Notes: generated by a model from the sequence alone, not told the origin. DNA of 45,531 bases from an uncultured Clostridia bacterium (GCA_944377825.1 CALWGA010000013.1:1-45531); one strand, 5' to 3'. Positions 27,070 to 36,972 are shown, counted from the first letter of the stretch. Numbers and translations: made by a program.

Positions 27070-27096
27070 GTGCCTTTGAAGTTTTTTTGTGCCTTT
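27060..27096. repeat. 18-bp tandem duplication
   Basis: AAGTTTTTTTGTGCCTTT occurs at 27060-27077 and again exactly at 27079-27096; the first copy includes the terminator tail, so this may be a slippage duplication. Confidence 0.75.
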
Positions 27097-27161
27097 TTTG
27101 TTTCGTATGGGAATTTAAATGCAATTATTTTTTTGTAACTACTTTTATTTAAATTTTTGTA

Positions 27162-27190
27162 TTGACAAAACCTTGGCGTTGTGATAAAAT
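27162..27190 (+). promoter_or_regulatory. Strong sigma-A promoter
   Basis: TTGACA, 17 nt, TAAAAT, ahead of the 547-residue gene. Confidence 0.8.
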
Positions 27191-27213
27191 TAAAAAGTAT
27201 TGTGAGGTGAAAG

Positions 27214-28857
27214 ATGTTAATTACAACTGATTTTAGTAAGTATGACCAAAAATATTTGAAAGGAAGAAATGCAGAATATACCGTTGAAGATTTAAACGAG
27301 TTGTTTGAAAGATATATTAACACTGATTCATTCAAATCAACTCCATACATCAAGTTAAGTGAAGATGTGGAAGAGAATTTTGAAAGTCTATATAAGATTT
27401 TTAATAAAGTTAAAGACCATATGAAACTTCCAAACACCATCATAAAATCATATGTTATGGACGGACAAGAGGAAAAGGCGGTTAAGTGTTTAAAACTTGT
27501 CGACGGAAGAATCGCATCTCCACAAGGTGTCCTTGCAGAATTTATGGTTAATCATTTGCTGACGGATGAAGAGTGCGAAACGCTTCCAGAACTGAAGCGA
27601 AGTGACGATGTTGATAATTATTTTTATGAAATTATGGCAAAGAGACTCACGGAGAGATTTCCAAAGTATATCTTTTTAGATTTATCCGATTTGAAAAATT
27701 CCGATGCTAAAACAAAAAATATGAGAATGGGAATTACACATGCGTTTGAAAGATGTGGAATTCAGCAAATTAATATCGGTTTAAAAGATCCGCAAATTTT
27801 TCTTAATCCTGATGCAAAGCCTGAAGTTGACAAACGTTTTCATCCATTTTTAATGAATTCATTTAAAAGTTTGGTTGAGAAATATGTTAAAGACAAAGGC
27901 TTTAGCGGAAATCTAAATCAGGTGTTTAACTCTACCAATCGCGTGGACGAGATTAGATTTAAAAATGTGTGGGATTTTTATGAAGAAGTGATAGGCGAAT
28001 ATATTAGCGTTTTTGATGACGAAGAAAAGAGAGAGTTAAAATCATGGATAGATGATGCAAGTTTTCTATTTGATTGTAAAACCTTCAACAATCTCCATTC
28101 CAATATCACTCGCGGTGGAAGATTTGGTGAGGATGGCAAGAAGGTTGCAGATGCTATTAGCAACACAAAATTTAGACAAGCAAGCGCTGAAGATGAAGAA
28201 GTTTTAAAGAGTTTTTATAAAAAGGCACTTGAAGTTAAGCGCGCTTTAGAGATTAAAAGTTATTGTAATGGGAGAAGTTATAATTATCCAACCAACTATT
28301 TCAAAGTTTGCGACATGAATCCTCCACAATTCTACTATTGCATGATAGAATATGAGAAATTATTAGAGAATGAGATGGATGGTTTAAAACTTAAAATCGA
28401 AGAAGCAGGCTCAAATGAACAAGAAGAATTAAATGAAAATTTGAAAGGTCTATACAAGACATATAAGGATGTTGATGACGCTAGAATATTGTTTATCAGA
28501 AACTTTCCTTGGGCGCTTAATGGTAAAGGTCCATTTAATAATAATGCGCGAGATAAGTCGGAAGACCTAACACCAGAACAGATTATTATGGCTGCGGGGC
28601 TAGAAAATATCCACAGCATAACCAATCCTTATGAGCCAGAAAGTTCGGATAAGAGAATAATAACGAAAAAAGATATCTATGCCAGCGCTGTTATGGCTAT
28701 AAAATATGTGAAAGAGCATAATTTAGGCACAAACAATCTTTACGTCGCAAAAGCCGTTTTTGACTCACTGCGCTATGGACACTCTCCACTATCAGAAGAG
28801 TATGGCGGTGAAAAGGTTGAAGAGAAGAAAGTTGAAAAAGTTGCAGAAAAAGTTTAA
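27214..28857 (+). CDS. Hypothetical protein, 547 residues
   Basis: ATG with GTGAGGTG upstream. Soluble, mostly helical, acidic; no signal peptide or membrane segment. Visible blocks: PKYIFLDLSDLKNSDAKTKN near 150-170, a Phe/Tyr/Trp-rich middle (FKNVWDFYEEVIGEYISVF), ARILFIRNFPWALNGKGPFN near 425, and a Lys/Glu/Val low-complexity tail EKVEEKKVEKVAEKV. No family recognised. It has its own strong promoter and terminator and lies between groEL and dnaG. Confidence 0.75.
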   Translation: MLITTDFSKYDQKYLKGRNAEYTVEDLNELFERYINTDSFKSTPYIKLSEDVEENFESLYKIFNKVKDHMKLPNTIIKSYVMDGQEEKAVKCLKLVDGRIASPQGVLAEFMVNHLLTDEECETLPELKRSDDVDNYFYEIMAKRLTERFPKYIFLDLSDLKNSDAKTKNMRMGITHAFERCGIQQINIGLKDPQIFLNPDAKPEVDKRFHPFLMNSFKSLVEKYVKDKGFSGNLNQVFNSTNRVDEIRFKNVWDFYEEVIGEYISVFDDEEKRELKSWIDDASFLFDCKTFNNLHSNITRGGRFGEDGKKVADAISNTKFRQASAEDEEVLKSFYKKALEVKRALEIKSYCNGRSYNYPTNYFKVCDMNPPQFYYCMIEYEKLLENEMDGLKLKIEEAGSNEQEELNENLKGLYKTYKDVDDARILFIRNFPWALNGKGPFNNNARDKSEDLTPEQIIMAAGLENIHSITNPYEPESSDKRIITKKDIYASAVMAIKYVKEHNLGTNNLYVAKAVFDSLRYGHSPLSEEYGGEKVEEKKVEKVAEKV

Positions 28858-28906
28858 ATAGAACTCAAAATTTAAAATTTTAATGATTTGATTAAGATAA
28901 TATAAC

Positions 28907-28936
28907 AAAAATGTCCAAATTAACGGACATTTTTTG
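28907..28936 (+). terminator. Rho-independent terminator
   Basis: AAAAATGTCC / GGACATTTTTT with loop AAATTAAC. Confidence 0.85.
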
Positions 28937-29006
28937 CTTAAATTAAAGGAAATTACATCTTTTTGTGGTATAATAGGGTTATAGTGCGATTTTTTAGGAG
29001 AGAGAA

Positions 29007-30758
29007 TTGTTTTTTTCTGTTGAGTGGTTACAAGAACTTAAAAGAAAGTGTGATTTGGTCAGCATTGCGTCTAATTATCTGCGCCTAGAACAAAAAGGTA
29101 GGCGTTTTTGGGCGTGCTGTCCGTTTCACAATGAAAAGACGCCCTCATTTTCGATAGATGCCGAGGACGGAATTTATTATTGCTTTGGTTGTAAAGAGAG
29201 TGGAGATGTCATCAAGTTTGTGGAGAAAATGGAGAACATCGAATTCTATGACGCTGTCAAACTCCTTGCAGATAAGGCAGGAATGCAACTGCCAGAACTT
29301 GAGACAAGCGAAGAGGCTGGCAAAAAGCAAAAGTTGAAGGCGAGACTCCTTGAAGCATTAAGCCTTGCTCAAAAACACTATGAAGAAAATTTGTATAATA
29401 AAGACGCATATGAGGCTCAGCAATACATAAAAAAGCGAAAACTGACAAGAAGGGAACTGAACGATTTTAAAATCGGCTACAGTAAAAATTGGACGGATAT
29501 TGTTGAATATTTGCATCAAAAGGGCTTTTCTAGCAATGAACTTGTGACGGCTGGCATATGCGGAAGGAAAAACGATAGAGTTTTTGATGTGCTGGCGGGT
29601 AGGCTGGTCTTTCCAATATTTAACTCCTTTAATGAGTGTATCGGTTTTAGTGCCAGAGCGCTTGAAAAAACAGATTTTGCTAAATACAAAAACACCGCAG
29701 AGACACCAGTCTTTCAAAAGGGCAAGGTCGTTTTTGGAATTAATCTTTTAAAGAGACTTAAACAGCAACAGGGCTTAGACAAAATCATCCTTGTTGAAGG
29801 GCAGATGGATGTCATAGCCATGCACAAGGGTGGATTTAAAAACACAGTGGCTTGCATGGGCACGGCGCTCACCAAAGACCATATCCAAGAACTTAAAAGA
29901 TATTCAAAAAACATCGTGCTTTGCTTTGATAACGATTCGGCAGGCGTCAAAGCGACCCTTCGTGCGATTGAACTTTTCCGAGGGGAAGGCGTGGACTTAA
30001 AGGTGACGACTCTTCACGGCGGAAAGGATGCAGATGAGGTGCTGAATAACCTAGGAAGCGTGGAACTTGAGAAGATGATAGATAACGCGGTGCCATACAT
30101 GAACTATCTCATTTCTCATTTTCAAGGCGAGTTTGATTTGAATAAGCCGGAAGAGAAAGGTCGATTTGTGAAAATTGTGCTAAACGAGATAAAAAAATTG
30201 GAATCGGACACCGAGCGAGAACCATATCTTGATATAGTGCGAGATTTGACCAACATCCCTGTGGAAGTTCTAAGGCGTGACCTAGGCGGAAAGATAAATA
30301 TGAAAATGCCTAAAAAGGAAAATATTGTTGAAACAGCAGTTGGTGGAAACATAAAGGCGGTGACATTCATTCTATCTTCGCTGTTACATCACAAAGATTT
30401 TGTCAATAATCAAATTGACTATTACAAACTTTTGGATGATTATGAAAGGTATTTGAAGATTATCGAACTAAACATGCCACTCTCTTCGCTCTATGACCTT
30501 GAGGGAACGGATAAGGACAGGTTGTTACTTGACATGATAAACTACAACTTCAGTTTGTATAAGGATGTCGAAGAAAAATATTTCAATGAGTGCGTGTGGA
30601 TGATTGCAGAAGAAAAGTTAAAGAAAGAGCAGGCAAGGTTAAATGCGGAATATAAAAATTGTGAAGATTTGACAAGGCGTGCTGAGATTGCAAAGGACTT
30701 AGGCAAGATTGCAAGAGATTTAAAAAATAAAAACTTGGAGGTTTTTTATGTTGGATGA
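29007..30758 (+). CDS. dnaG: DNA primase
   Basis: 583 residues with a TTG start; TAGGAGAGAGAA upstream supports it. CHC2 zinc finger: [11 protein letters not shown] followed by [11 protein letters not shown] (Cys-His-Cys-Cys). TOPRIM domain: [15 protein letters not shown] and [11 protein letters not shown], the acidic catalytic site. C-terminal helical region for DnaB contact. Makes RNA primers at the replication fork. Ends in TGA and overlaps the rpoD start by 11 bp. TATAAT lies about 33 nt before the start. Confidence 0.97.
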   Translation: MFFSVEWLQELKRKCDLVSIASNYLRLEQKGRRFWACCPFHNEKTPSFSIDAEDGIYYCFGCKESGDVIKFVEKMENIEFYDAVKLLADKAGMQLPELETSEEAGKKQKLKARLLEALSLAQKHYEENLYNKDAYEAQQYIKKRKLTRRELNDFKIGYSKNWTDIVEYLHQKGFSSNELVTAGICGRKNDRVFDVLAGRLVFPIFNSFNECIGFSARALEKTDFAKYKNTAETPVFQKGKVVFGINLLKRLKQQQGLDKIILVEGQMDVIAMHKGGFKNTVACMGTALTKDHIQELKRYSKNIVLCFDNDSAGVKATLRAIELFRGEGVDLKVTTLHGGKDADEVLNNLGSVELEKMIDNAVPYMNYLISHFQGEFDLNKPEEKGRFVKIVLNEIKKLESDTEREPYLDIVRDLTNIPVEVLRRDLGGKINMKMPKKENIVETAVGGNIKAVTFILSSLLHHKDFVNNQIDYYKLLDDYERYLKIIELNMPLSSLYDLEGTDKDRLLLDMINYNFSLYKDVEEKYFNECVWMIAEEKLKKEQARLNAEYKNCEDLTRRAEIAKDLGKIARDLKNKNLEVFYVG

Positions 30759-31818
30759 AAAAGCAGAAGAAAAAGCAAAATTAGTTTATGACAAACTTTT
30801 GGCGCTCGCCATGAAAAAGGGCTCAATCAATGCGGACGATGTCTATTTTTCGATGTTAAAAGTGGGTGAGAATGCTGAGAACATCGAGAAATTTTTGCAG
30901 AGTTTGGAAAAGAAAGGGATAAAGGTAATTAAGTCGAACGATGACGACTTATTAAAAGACAATTTTGCCGACATCAGTATGTTTCCAAATGTCGATGATC
31001 CTGTGAAGATGTATCTTAAGGACATCGGCAAGGTGCCACTTCTTTCAATGGAAGAAGAAAGAGAGTATGCGCAAAAGGCAATGCAGGGCGATGAGTATGC
31101 CAAAAAGATGCTTTGCGAGTCAAATTTGCGTCTTGTTGTCAGCGTGGCAAAGAGATATGTTGGAAAGACCTCCATGTCCTTCCTCGACCTTATTCAAGAG
31201 GGTAATTTGGGACTTTTAAAGGCGGTGGAGAAGTTTGACTACACTAAGGGCTTTAAGTTTTCCACTTATGCCACATGGTGGATAAGGCAGGCAATCACGC
31301 GCGCTATGGCTGACCAGTCAAGAACGATAAGAATACCAGTGCATATGGTGGAAACCATCAACAAATACGTCAAAGTGACAAGAATGTTGATGCAAAAATT
31401 AGGGCGTGAGCCGACCATCGAAGAGATTGCTGACGAGATGGGCTTAAGCGTCGCCAAGGTTTTGGAGATTAAAAGAACTTCTCAAGACCCTATCTCACTT
31501 GAAACGCCTATGGGCGAAGAGGACGATGGCAAGATGGCGGATATCATAGAGGATGAAACTTCGAAATCTCCTATGGAGAGCGCTTCTCAAAGTTTACTTA
31601 GAGAGCAAATTTTAGCCGTTATTGATACCTTGACTCCGCGTGAACAGGAGGTTATCCGTCAGCGCTATGGGCTTATCGACGGCAAGCAAAAGACCTTGGA
31701 AGAAGTGGGCAAAGAGTTCTCTGTGACGAGAGAGCGTATTCGTCAAATTGAGGCAAAGGCTCTTAGAAAACTCAAACATCCAAACAGAAGCAAACGTCTT
31801 GCTGATTTTGTGGAATAG
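30748..31818 (+). CDS. rpoD: RNA polymerase primary sigma factor (sigma-A/RpoD)
   Basis: 356 residues, start fixed by GGAGG inside the dnaG end. Region 1.2 [20 protein letters not shown], region 2 [16 protein letters not shown] and [15 protein letters not shown], region 3 [16 protein letters not shown], region 4 [20 protein letters not shown]. Reads the TTGACA/TATAAT promoters seen throughout the window. Clustered with dnaG as in most Bacillota, and followed closely by two further genes. Confidence 0.98.
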   Translation: MLDEKAEEKAKLVYDKLLALAMKKGSINADDVYFSMLKVGENAENIEKFLQSLEKKGIKVIKSNDDDLLKDNFADISMFPNVDDPVKMYLKDIGKVPLLSMEEEREYAQKAMQGDEYAKKMLCESNLRLVVSVAKRYVGKTSMSFLDLIQEGNLGLLKAVEKFDYTKGFKFSTYATWWIRQAITRAMADQSRTIRIPVHMVETINKYVKVTRMLMQKLGREPTIEEIADEMGLSVAKVLEIKRTSQDPISLETPMGEEDDGKMADIIEDETSKSPMESASQSLLREQILAVIDTLTPREQEVIRQRYGLIDGKQKTLEEVGKEFSVTRERIRQIEAKALRKLKHPNRSKRLADFVE

Positions 31819-31826
31819 GAGGTAGT

Positions 31827-32528
31827 ATGGATTTAACAAATTTATTGAAATATCAGGAACTGGACGAGAAACTATATGAAGTCGAGCAGAAATTGACGAA
31901 AAGTCCAGCAAGGAAAAGAGCGAGCGAACTTTCAAAGATTGCCAAAAACGCTCAAGCAAAATCAACAGAACTTGAGAATGAGGCAGGAAATATCCTTAAA
32001 GAGATAGACGACATAAAGGAGAAGTTTGAACAAAATAAGAAGAGTTTGGAAAGTTTGGTTGGTAAGGATTTGGAAAATTTATCTATGGAAGATTTAGACA
32101 AAATTTCCTCACTTAAGTCAAAGATACTCGGCAATTTAAACTACTTAGAAAAACATCTTCAAAAACACGCTGAAAGTGTCAATAGAATTCTTATGGATTT
32201 TAATAAGACCAAGAAGATGTATGATGAAGCGCGTAGGCAGTTTTTAGAGTGCAAGGCAAAAATTGACGAGGAGACAAAGACGCTGGAGCCTGAAAAGGCA
32301 AGGCTGGAGAAGGAACTTGAAACTCTCTCAAAAAGCGTGGAAAGTAGACTGCTTGCAGAATACAAAAAGAGACGCTCCGACAACATTTTCCCAGTTGTTG
32401 TGCCACTTGAGGGAACAAACTTTTGTGGCAGATGCCGTATGGAACTTCCTATGGCGGCAATTTCTAAAATCAAGGATGTCGGCGTGATAACCTGTGAGCA
32501 TTGCAAGCGTTTAGTTTATAAAAAGTAG
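31827..32528 (+). CDS. Coiled-coil protein with C-terminal C4 zinc ribbon (DUF164/CdsZ-like)
   Basis: 233 residues, ATG with AGGAGGT, 8 nt after rpoD. Residues 5-190 form a long antiparallel-type coiled coil; the C-terminus has CGRCRMELP ... ITCEHCKRLVY, a four-cysteine zinc ribbon. This is the domain order of the DUF164 family, which is often next to dnaG-rpoD or nif3. Family role is poorly settled (nucleic-acid binding or enzyme recycling have been suggested). Translationally coupled to rpoD by spacing. Confidence 0.88.
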   Translation: MDLTNLLKYQELDEKLYEVEQKLTKSPARKRASELSKIAKNAQAKSTELENEAGNILKEIDDIKEKFEQNKKSLESLVGKDLENLSMEDLDKISSLKSKILGNLNYLEKHLQKHAESVNRILMDFNKTKKMYDEARRQFLECKAKIDEETKTLEPEKARLEKELETLSKSVESRLLAEYKKRRSDNIFPVVVPLEGTNFCGRCRMELPMAAISKIKDVGVITCEHCKRLVYKK

Positions 32529-32535
32529 GTGGAAG

Positions 32536-33147
32536 ATGAGCAAAAATCAAAAATATGAATATCTCACAGACACAAAGGCGGTTTTAGTTGACGGAAAATA
32601 TATTCTCGCCTTAAGAATAAGCGCGTTAAGAGATATTTTTAACGCGGAAGGAAAATTAGTGGCAAGAGGCGGACAGTTGGGCGGATTTATCACGCCGGGC
32701 GCGCTGGCGGAATACGGCGGTTGCTGGGTGGATAAAAACTCGGTTTTAATTTCACGCGAAGGTCACACGCTTATTTATGACAACGCTGTTGTTCGCAGTT
32801 CGCAAATTGTGGATGCGTATGCCGGCGAAGATGCTAGTATAAAATCATCAACAATAAGTGGCAGTAAAAAGTGCTATGTCGAAATTAGTGGAAACTCAAA
32901 AGTTGAAAACACAACCATCGATAATGTCAACACGGTTATCTCTGGCAATGTTAAACTCAAGAATTGCCTAATACATTCTGCGGAAGGCGACGGCAAAACG
33001 GCGGTGGTATACATTAAAAATAATACCAATCTCTCAAACAGCGAAATCGTGCCACCAGTTGGCAAAAAAATCGAAATTGATTTGAAAAAAACAAAAAAAA
33101 ATGTGCGAATAACAACAGAAATGACGGATATAACAAAAGCAAGGTAA
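32536..33147 (+). CDS. Hypothetical protein with beta-helix-like repeats
   Basis: 203 residues, 7 nt after the zinc-ribbon gene, GTGGAAG ribosome site. N-terminal KYEYLTDTKAVLVDGKYILA and RGGQLGGFI are followed by repeated strands with hexad-like spacing (NAVVRSSQIVDAYAGEDASI, NSKVENTTIDNVNTVISGNV), typical of left-handed beta helices. Proteins with this head-plus-helix plan occur in phages and polymer-forming families. Function unknown. A Lys-rich tail follows. Confidence 0.7.
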   Translation: MSKNQKYEYLTDTKAVLVDGKYILALRISALRDIFNAEGKLVARGGQLGGFITPGALAEYGGCWVDKNSVLISREGHTLIYDNAVVRSSQIVDAYAGEDASIKSSTISGSKKCYVEISGNSKVENTTIDNVNTVISGNVKLKNCLIHSAEGDGKTAVVYIKNNTNLSNSEIVPPVGKKIEIDLKKTKKNVRITTEMTDITKAR

Positions 33148-33166
33148 CAAGCCTTGTTTTTTGTTA
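33132..33166 (+). terminator. Terminator of the dnaG-rpoD cluster
   Basis: CAAGG / CCTTG with loop TAACAAG and T6; it begins inside the last codons of the beta-helix gene. The rest of the gap to 33420 is very AT-rich with no recognised feature. Confidence 0.7.
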
Positions 33167-33421
33167 CAAAATATGTATATCGCTTTAAAAGATAAAAGTT
33201 TGTTTTATTATAAAAAAGATAATGTGATTGAAACATTAGAAACGGCATGATTGGCAAAATCTTTATACCGCTTTTTTAAATTAAAAATGTTTAATAAAAT
33301 ATTTTTTAATAAAATATAAAATTTTTTTATATTTTTTATTTTTTTTGGCATTTTTTAACAATTTTTTAAAATTTTTTGTTTTTGCATTAATATTTAAATA
33401 ATTTTAAGACTTTTATCAAAA

Positions 33422-34546
33422 TTATTTTCCTTTAGACAATATGTGCTTGATTGCCATAACCAATCTTTCGACCTCTTGAAGCGTGTTGTAATAGGAAAAG
33501 GAAACGCGCACAAGTCCTGTGTCTAAAGTGTCGAGCGCCTCATGTTTCTTTGGCGCGCAATGATATCCACCGCGCACGCAAATGCCATACCTATCGTTTA
33601 GAATTGTGGCAAGTTCGGAGGAGTTGTAGCCGTCGATGTTGAAAGCAAAAACGCCATTCGTGTTTTCGGTTGCGGTGTAGATGTCGACTGGCAGTTTGGA
33701 TAGTTCATAGTGCAGAAAGGTGGTCAAATCGTCCATTTTTTCTTTGATAGGCACAAAATTTTCTTCCAAAAAGTCTATGCCAGCACCAAAGGCGATGATG
33801 TTAGGGGAATTTAAAGTTCCACTCTCCAATCGCTCTGGCAGTGCGTTGGGCTGGTGTAATTCCAGCGAGTTTGTGCCAGTTCCGCCGAATAAAATAGGGT
33901 CGAGTTTGATGTCGGTGTTTATCACCAAACAGCCCACGCCCTGTGGAGAGTAGAAACCTTTGTGCGGAGCCAGAGCAAGCATGGCGATGTTCATGCTTTT
34001 CATATCATACTTAAAATGTCCGCCACCTTGTGCGCCGTCCACAAGAAGTGGAATATCTCTTTCATTCAACTTTTTTCCTATCTCTTCAATATCCGCCACA
34101 TCGCCATTGACATTTGAGATGTGATTAACAACAACAAGTTTTGTGTCGCTTTTAAGATGTAATTTGATATCTTCATAGGTGAGTTTTCCGCGCTTTGATT
34201 GCTTGGCAATGTCAAACTCCACGCCTTTTTCATCATGCAAATGTTGGAGCGGGCGCAAAACGGAATTATGCTCATTTTCTGTGCAGACGACATGTCCGCT
34301 TTTAACATATCCTAGTATCGCAAGATTGAGCGCGTGAGTGCATCCGCCAGTGAAGATAACCATGTCACCATTGACATGCCTTGCAACCTTGTCGCGCACT
34401 TTCTCAATCTCCATGGCAGTTTTAATCGCCTCGCGATGTCCGCTTCGTCCAGGATTTGCTGTGTAATAGGTAAGAGCGTCTAACATCGCTTTTTGCACCT
34501 GTTTCGGCTTGATTAGAGTGGAGGCAGAATTATCAAAATATATCAT
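33422..34546 (-). CDS. Cysteine desulfurase family protein (class V aminotransferase)
   Basis: 374 residues. PLP enzyme: MIYFDNSASTLIKP start, GGCTHALNLAI phosphate site, PLVDGAQGGGHF, and the Schiff-base Lys in LALAPHKGFYSPQG. RGGYHCAPKKHE carries the cysteine that accepts sulfur from L-cysteine. The pattern fits the TIGR01977-type subgroup found in Clostridia, commonly beside DUF3343 genes; here the DUF3343 gene lies divergently 270 bp away. Likely supplies sulfur (or handles selenium) for tRNA or cofactor thiolation. No clear ribosome site (AAAAGGAAAAC upstream is weak). Confidence 0.9.
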   Translation of the reverse strand: MIYFDNSASTLIKPKQVQKAMLDALTYYTANPGRSGHREAIKTAMEIEKVRDKVARHVNGDMVIFTGGCTHALNLAILGYVKSGHVVCTENEHNSVLRPLQHLHDEKGVEFDIAKQSKRGKLTYEDIKLHLKSDTKLVVVNHISNVNGDVADIEEIGKKLNERDIPLLVDGAQGGGHFKYDMKSMNIAMLALAPHKGFYSPQGVGCLVINTDIKLDPILFGGTGTNSLELHQPNALPERLESGTLNSPNIIAFGAGIDFLEENFVPIKEKMDDLTTFLHYELSKLPVDIYTATENTNGVFAFNIDGYNSSELATILNDRYGICVRGGYHCAPKKHEALDTLDTGLVRVSFSYYNTLQEVERLVMAIKHILSKGK

Positions 34547-34819
34547 AAAGTTTTCCTTTTTTAATAAAAAATCAAATTTTTTACGTTATTTTTTAATTTT
34601 TTTATCATTTTTAATTAATTTTTTGCTATTTTTTATTTTTTTTCTTAAATGCTAGATTTTTAGATAACAAAAAATATTTTGAAAATCAATTTTTATTGCA
34701 TATATTTTTTTAATAAAAAATGGTTTTTATTTAAAGATTTATATGCCTTTTAAAACATCAACTTATTTTCATATTATTAATATAATATTAATGGGGAAAA
34801 TTTGTGCATAGGGGAAATT

Positions 34820-35059
34820 ATGAATTATTGTATTGCAGTGTTTAAATCTCGCTCCGCAACACTATCCTTTGCAAGACTTTTAAAGGCGCACAATATTCCT
34901 TGTGCCATCATAAATACTCCAGGCAGTATCGGACATGCGTGCGGAATCTCTGTCAAATTTTTAAGTGATGATTTTGCCTTGGCTCAACAACTAGTTAGCA
35001 CTAAACTTAAAATGTCTTTTTCTGGATTCTATAATTTTAATGATTTTCGCATGCTTTAA
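34820..35059 (+). CDS. DUF3343 putative sulfur/selenium carrier-like protein
   Basis: 79 residues from ATG 34820 (AGGGGAA upstream; a TTG 18 bases earlier is the outer alternative). ATLSFARLLKAHNIPCAIIN and IGHACGISVKF match the DUF3343 fold, with Cys residues (IPCAI, HACGIS) that could hold a persulfide. The family is described as Se/S carrier-like and is linked by neighbourhood to cysteine desulfurases, which is the case here. The 250 bp upstream is a nearly pure A/T stretch. Confidence 0.82.
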   Translation: MNYCIAVFKSRSATLSFARLLKAHNIPCAIINTPGSIGHACGISVKFLSDDFALAQQLVSTKLKMSFSGFYNFNDFRML

Positions 35060-35069
35060 AGCGGAGCGG

Positions 35070-35095
35070 TTAGCAAGACATTTTTGTTTTGCTAA
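35070..35095. terminator. Stem-loop after the DUF3343 gene
   Basis: TTAGCAA / TTGCTAA, 12-nt loop containing T5, but no T-tract after the stem on the + strand. A weak terminator or processing hairpin. Confidence 0.45.
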
Positions 35096-35130
35096 TACAT
35101 ATAAACTCTTAAATTTCATAAAATAACTCT

Positions 35131-35679
35131 ATGAAATACATGATGGCGATATTTTTTACCTTTTCCTTTTTGTTTATGGCGATGTTTGGCATAAGTTGTG
35201 TCTATGGCTATCTCTTTCCGCTTCGGTATCAAGATGAGATTGCCGTCGCGTCCGCCACCTTTGAGGTTGACCCAGTTCTAGTTGCTAGCGTGATAAATAG
35301 TGAAAGCGGATACAACTATGATGTGGTGTCGGCGAAAGGAGCAGAGGGACTTATGCAACTGCTGCCATCGACTGCGGTATATTTGGCTAAAAAGTTGAAA
35401 TATGGCGAGTATGATTTGAAAAATCCTGAAGATAACATCATGCTGGGCACCTACTATCTTTCGCTTTTGTCGGAACAATTCGGCGATGAAGTTTTGGCGC
35501 TCTGTGCCTATAACGCTGGTCCTGGCAATGTGACAAAGTGGCTTTCGGATGAGGAAAACGTGGACGAAAGTGGCATGCTTAAAAACATACCTTTTGAAGA
35601 GACGCGTAATTACGTTCAAAAATGTTTGCAGGCAAAAAAATATTATAATTATAAACGCGCCTATTTTAATTTAGATTAA
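35131..35679 (+). CDS. Lytic transglycosylase (SLT domain), membrane-anchored
   Basis: 182 residues. N-terminal hydrophobic anchor (about 3-30), then the SLT lysozyme-like fold: VINSESGYNYDVVSAKGA with the catalytic Glu in SES, GLMQLLPSTA, and LCAYNAGPGNVTKW. Cuts peptidoglycan between MurNAc and GlcNAc at the outer membrane face. No ribosome site: TAAAAT at 35119 is followed by AACTCT and ATG, the same 6-nt spacing seen at other leaderless candidates, though the -35 is weak. Confidence 0.93.
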   Translation: MKYMMAIFFTFSFLFMAMFGISCVYGYLFPLRYQDEIAVASATFEVDPVLVASVINSESGYNYDVVSAKGAEGLMQLLPSTAVYLAKKLKYGEYDLKNPEDNIMLGTYYLSLLSEQFGDEVLALCAYNAGPGNVTKWLSDEENVDESGMLKNIPFEETRNYVQKCLQAKKYYNYKRAYFNLD

Positions 35680-35817
35680 ATATTTTAATATTCTTATTTC
35701 AATCGTTCATATAAAATTAACTCTATTATTAGGCGATTGTAAGTTTGGACTAAAAAAGGCAAAAATCGACAGCATAAAACTTTTCTAAAGAAGCATCCTT
35801 TGTGTTAAGGAGGCGGT

Positions 35818-36480
35818 ATGAGAAAAAAGTTTTTGTTAGTTTTATCTTTAATGTTACTTGTTGCAATATCATTTTCAATAGCGACACCTGTCTATGCTGA
35901 GGCAAATTTGAAGTGCTTAAAAGTGATAGGCGATGGCGTTGTTGAAATCAAACCTGACAGCGTGAAGGTCTGCGCGGAAATTCAAACTGTAGACTTAGAC
36001 GCTGTTAAATCTAAGAACGACAATCTTGAAGCGTTAAATAAAATTACGGCGATTTTAAATGAAAATGGCATTGAAGATTTGGTTGTCGACAATTTCTCTT
36101 TCTATCCATGCTATGATTATAGCCAAGGCAAAAGTTTAACAGGCTACTGCACAGATAGCGACATTTCGTTTGAGATAGTTGACTTAGATAAGATAGAGTT
36201 GTATATCGACATTCTCACAGAAAATGGAGTTACATCCATTCGAAGTTTGACCTATTCTTCTTCGCATTTCGACGAGGCATATGAGGAGGCTTTGAAACTT
36301 GCGGTCGAAAACGCCGAAGCAAAATGCGTGTATTTAGGTGGAGATAATTTGTCGCTTGTTTCCATAAACGAAGAATATTCCTATTCTTCCAACTATCTTT
36401 ATCGCTCATACTATGAGGGTTTGGACCTTGGCGAACAAACCATCACGGTCAATGCTAAAGTTATTGCAAAATACTCATAA
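35818..36480 (+). CDS. SIMPL domain (DUF541) secreted protein
   Basis: 220 residues, ATG after AAGGAGG. Signal peptide at 1-27 (MRKKFLLVLSLMLLVAISFS ... VYAEA, with a likely AxA-type cut near residue 27). GDGVVEIKPDSVKVCAEIQT is the typical SIMPL opening, followed by the alternating helix and strand pattern with YEEALKLAVENAEAKC near 160. Family function is not established; it is exported. Four Cys residues may form disulfides. Monocistronic. Confidence 0.85.
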   Translation: MRKKFLLVLSLMLLVAISFSIATPVYAEANLKCLKVIGDGVVEIKPDSVKVCAEIQTVDLDAVKSKNDNLEALNKITAILNENGIEDLVVDNFSFYPCYDYSQGKSLTGYCTDSDISFEIVDLDKIELYIDILTENGVTSIRSLTYSSSHFDEAYEEALKLAVENAEAKCVYLGGDNLSLVSINEEYSYSSNYLYRSYYEGLDLGEQTITVNAKVIAKYS

Positions 36481-36519
36481 CTGATTTTGTAAAATATTGC
36501 ACCTTTTATTAAAAATGTT

Positions 36520-36548
36520 TTGAATTTTGTGTACCACTGTGTTATAAT
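36520..36548 (+). promoter_or_regulatory. Promoter of Spo0A_C gene 1
   Basis: TTGAAT, 17 nt, TATAAT. TTTTGTAAAATATTG lies at 36485-36499, similar to the TTGTAAAAATTTGTA element upstream of the other two paralogs. Confidence 0.7.
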
Positions 36549-36597
36549 ACTAGTGGTAGTTTTTTATCGCTACAAAATTATGCAAAAGGAGAAGGTT

Positions 36598-36972
36598 ATG
36601 GGGGAAGAATCGTCAGAACTTCAAAAATCAATTAGGCGACTATTAATCAAAATTGGAATTAGAATTGATTTGGATGGATTTGACTATCTTGTCAGTGCTA
36701 TCGAATTCGCCATAAAGGATGCTGAACTTGCTAAAAATTTGTGTGATGGACTGTATGGGCGTGTGGCCGAAAAGTATAACACAAAGGCATATTGTGTTGA
36801 GAGAAGCATAAGAAGCGCGATTGAAAAGGCTTACATACATAAAGGGTTGAAAGAGGTCAACAAATTATTCGACGCCCAGATGATTGAAGATAACAAACGA
36901 CCAAGTTCAGGCAGATTTATAAGAATTCTGGCAACAGCATATAACATGAATTTAGTTGACGATGTAAAGTAA
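36598..36972 (+). CDS. Stand-alone Spo0A C-terminal domain protein, paralog 1
   Basis: 124 residues; ATG 36598 is preceded by AAAAGGAG. The whole protein matches the Spo0A DNA-binding domain: IKIGIRIDLDGFDYLVSAI, then KYNTKAYCVERSIRSAIEKA (Spo0A: KFNT..RVERAIRHAIEVA, the recognition helix) and KRPSSGRFI (Spo0A: KPTNSEFI). There is no receiver domain, so phosphorelay control is absent; it may bind DNA constitutively or compete at 0A boxes. Of the three copies this one is closest to Spo0A. Confidence 0.82.
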   Translation: MGEESSELQKSIRRLLIKIGIRIDLDGFDYLVSAIEFAIKDAELAKNLCDGLYGRVAEKYNTKAYCVERSIRSAIEKAYIHKGLKEVNKLFDAQMIEDNKRPSSGRFIRILATAYNMNLVDDVK

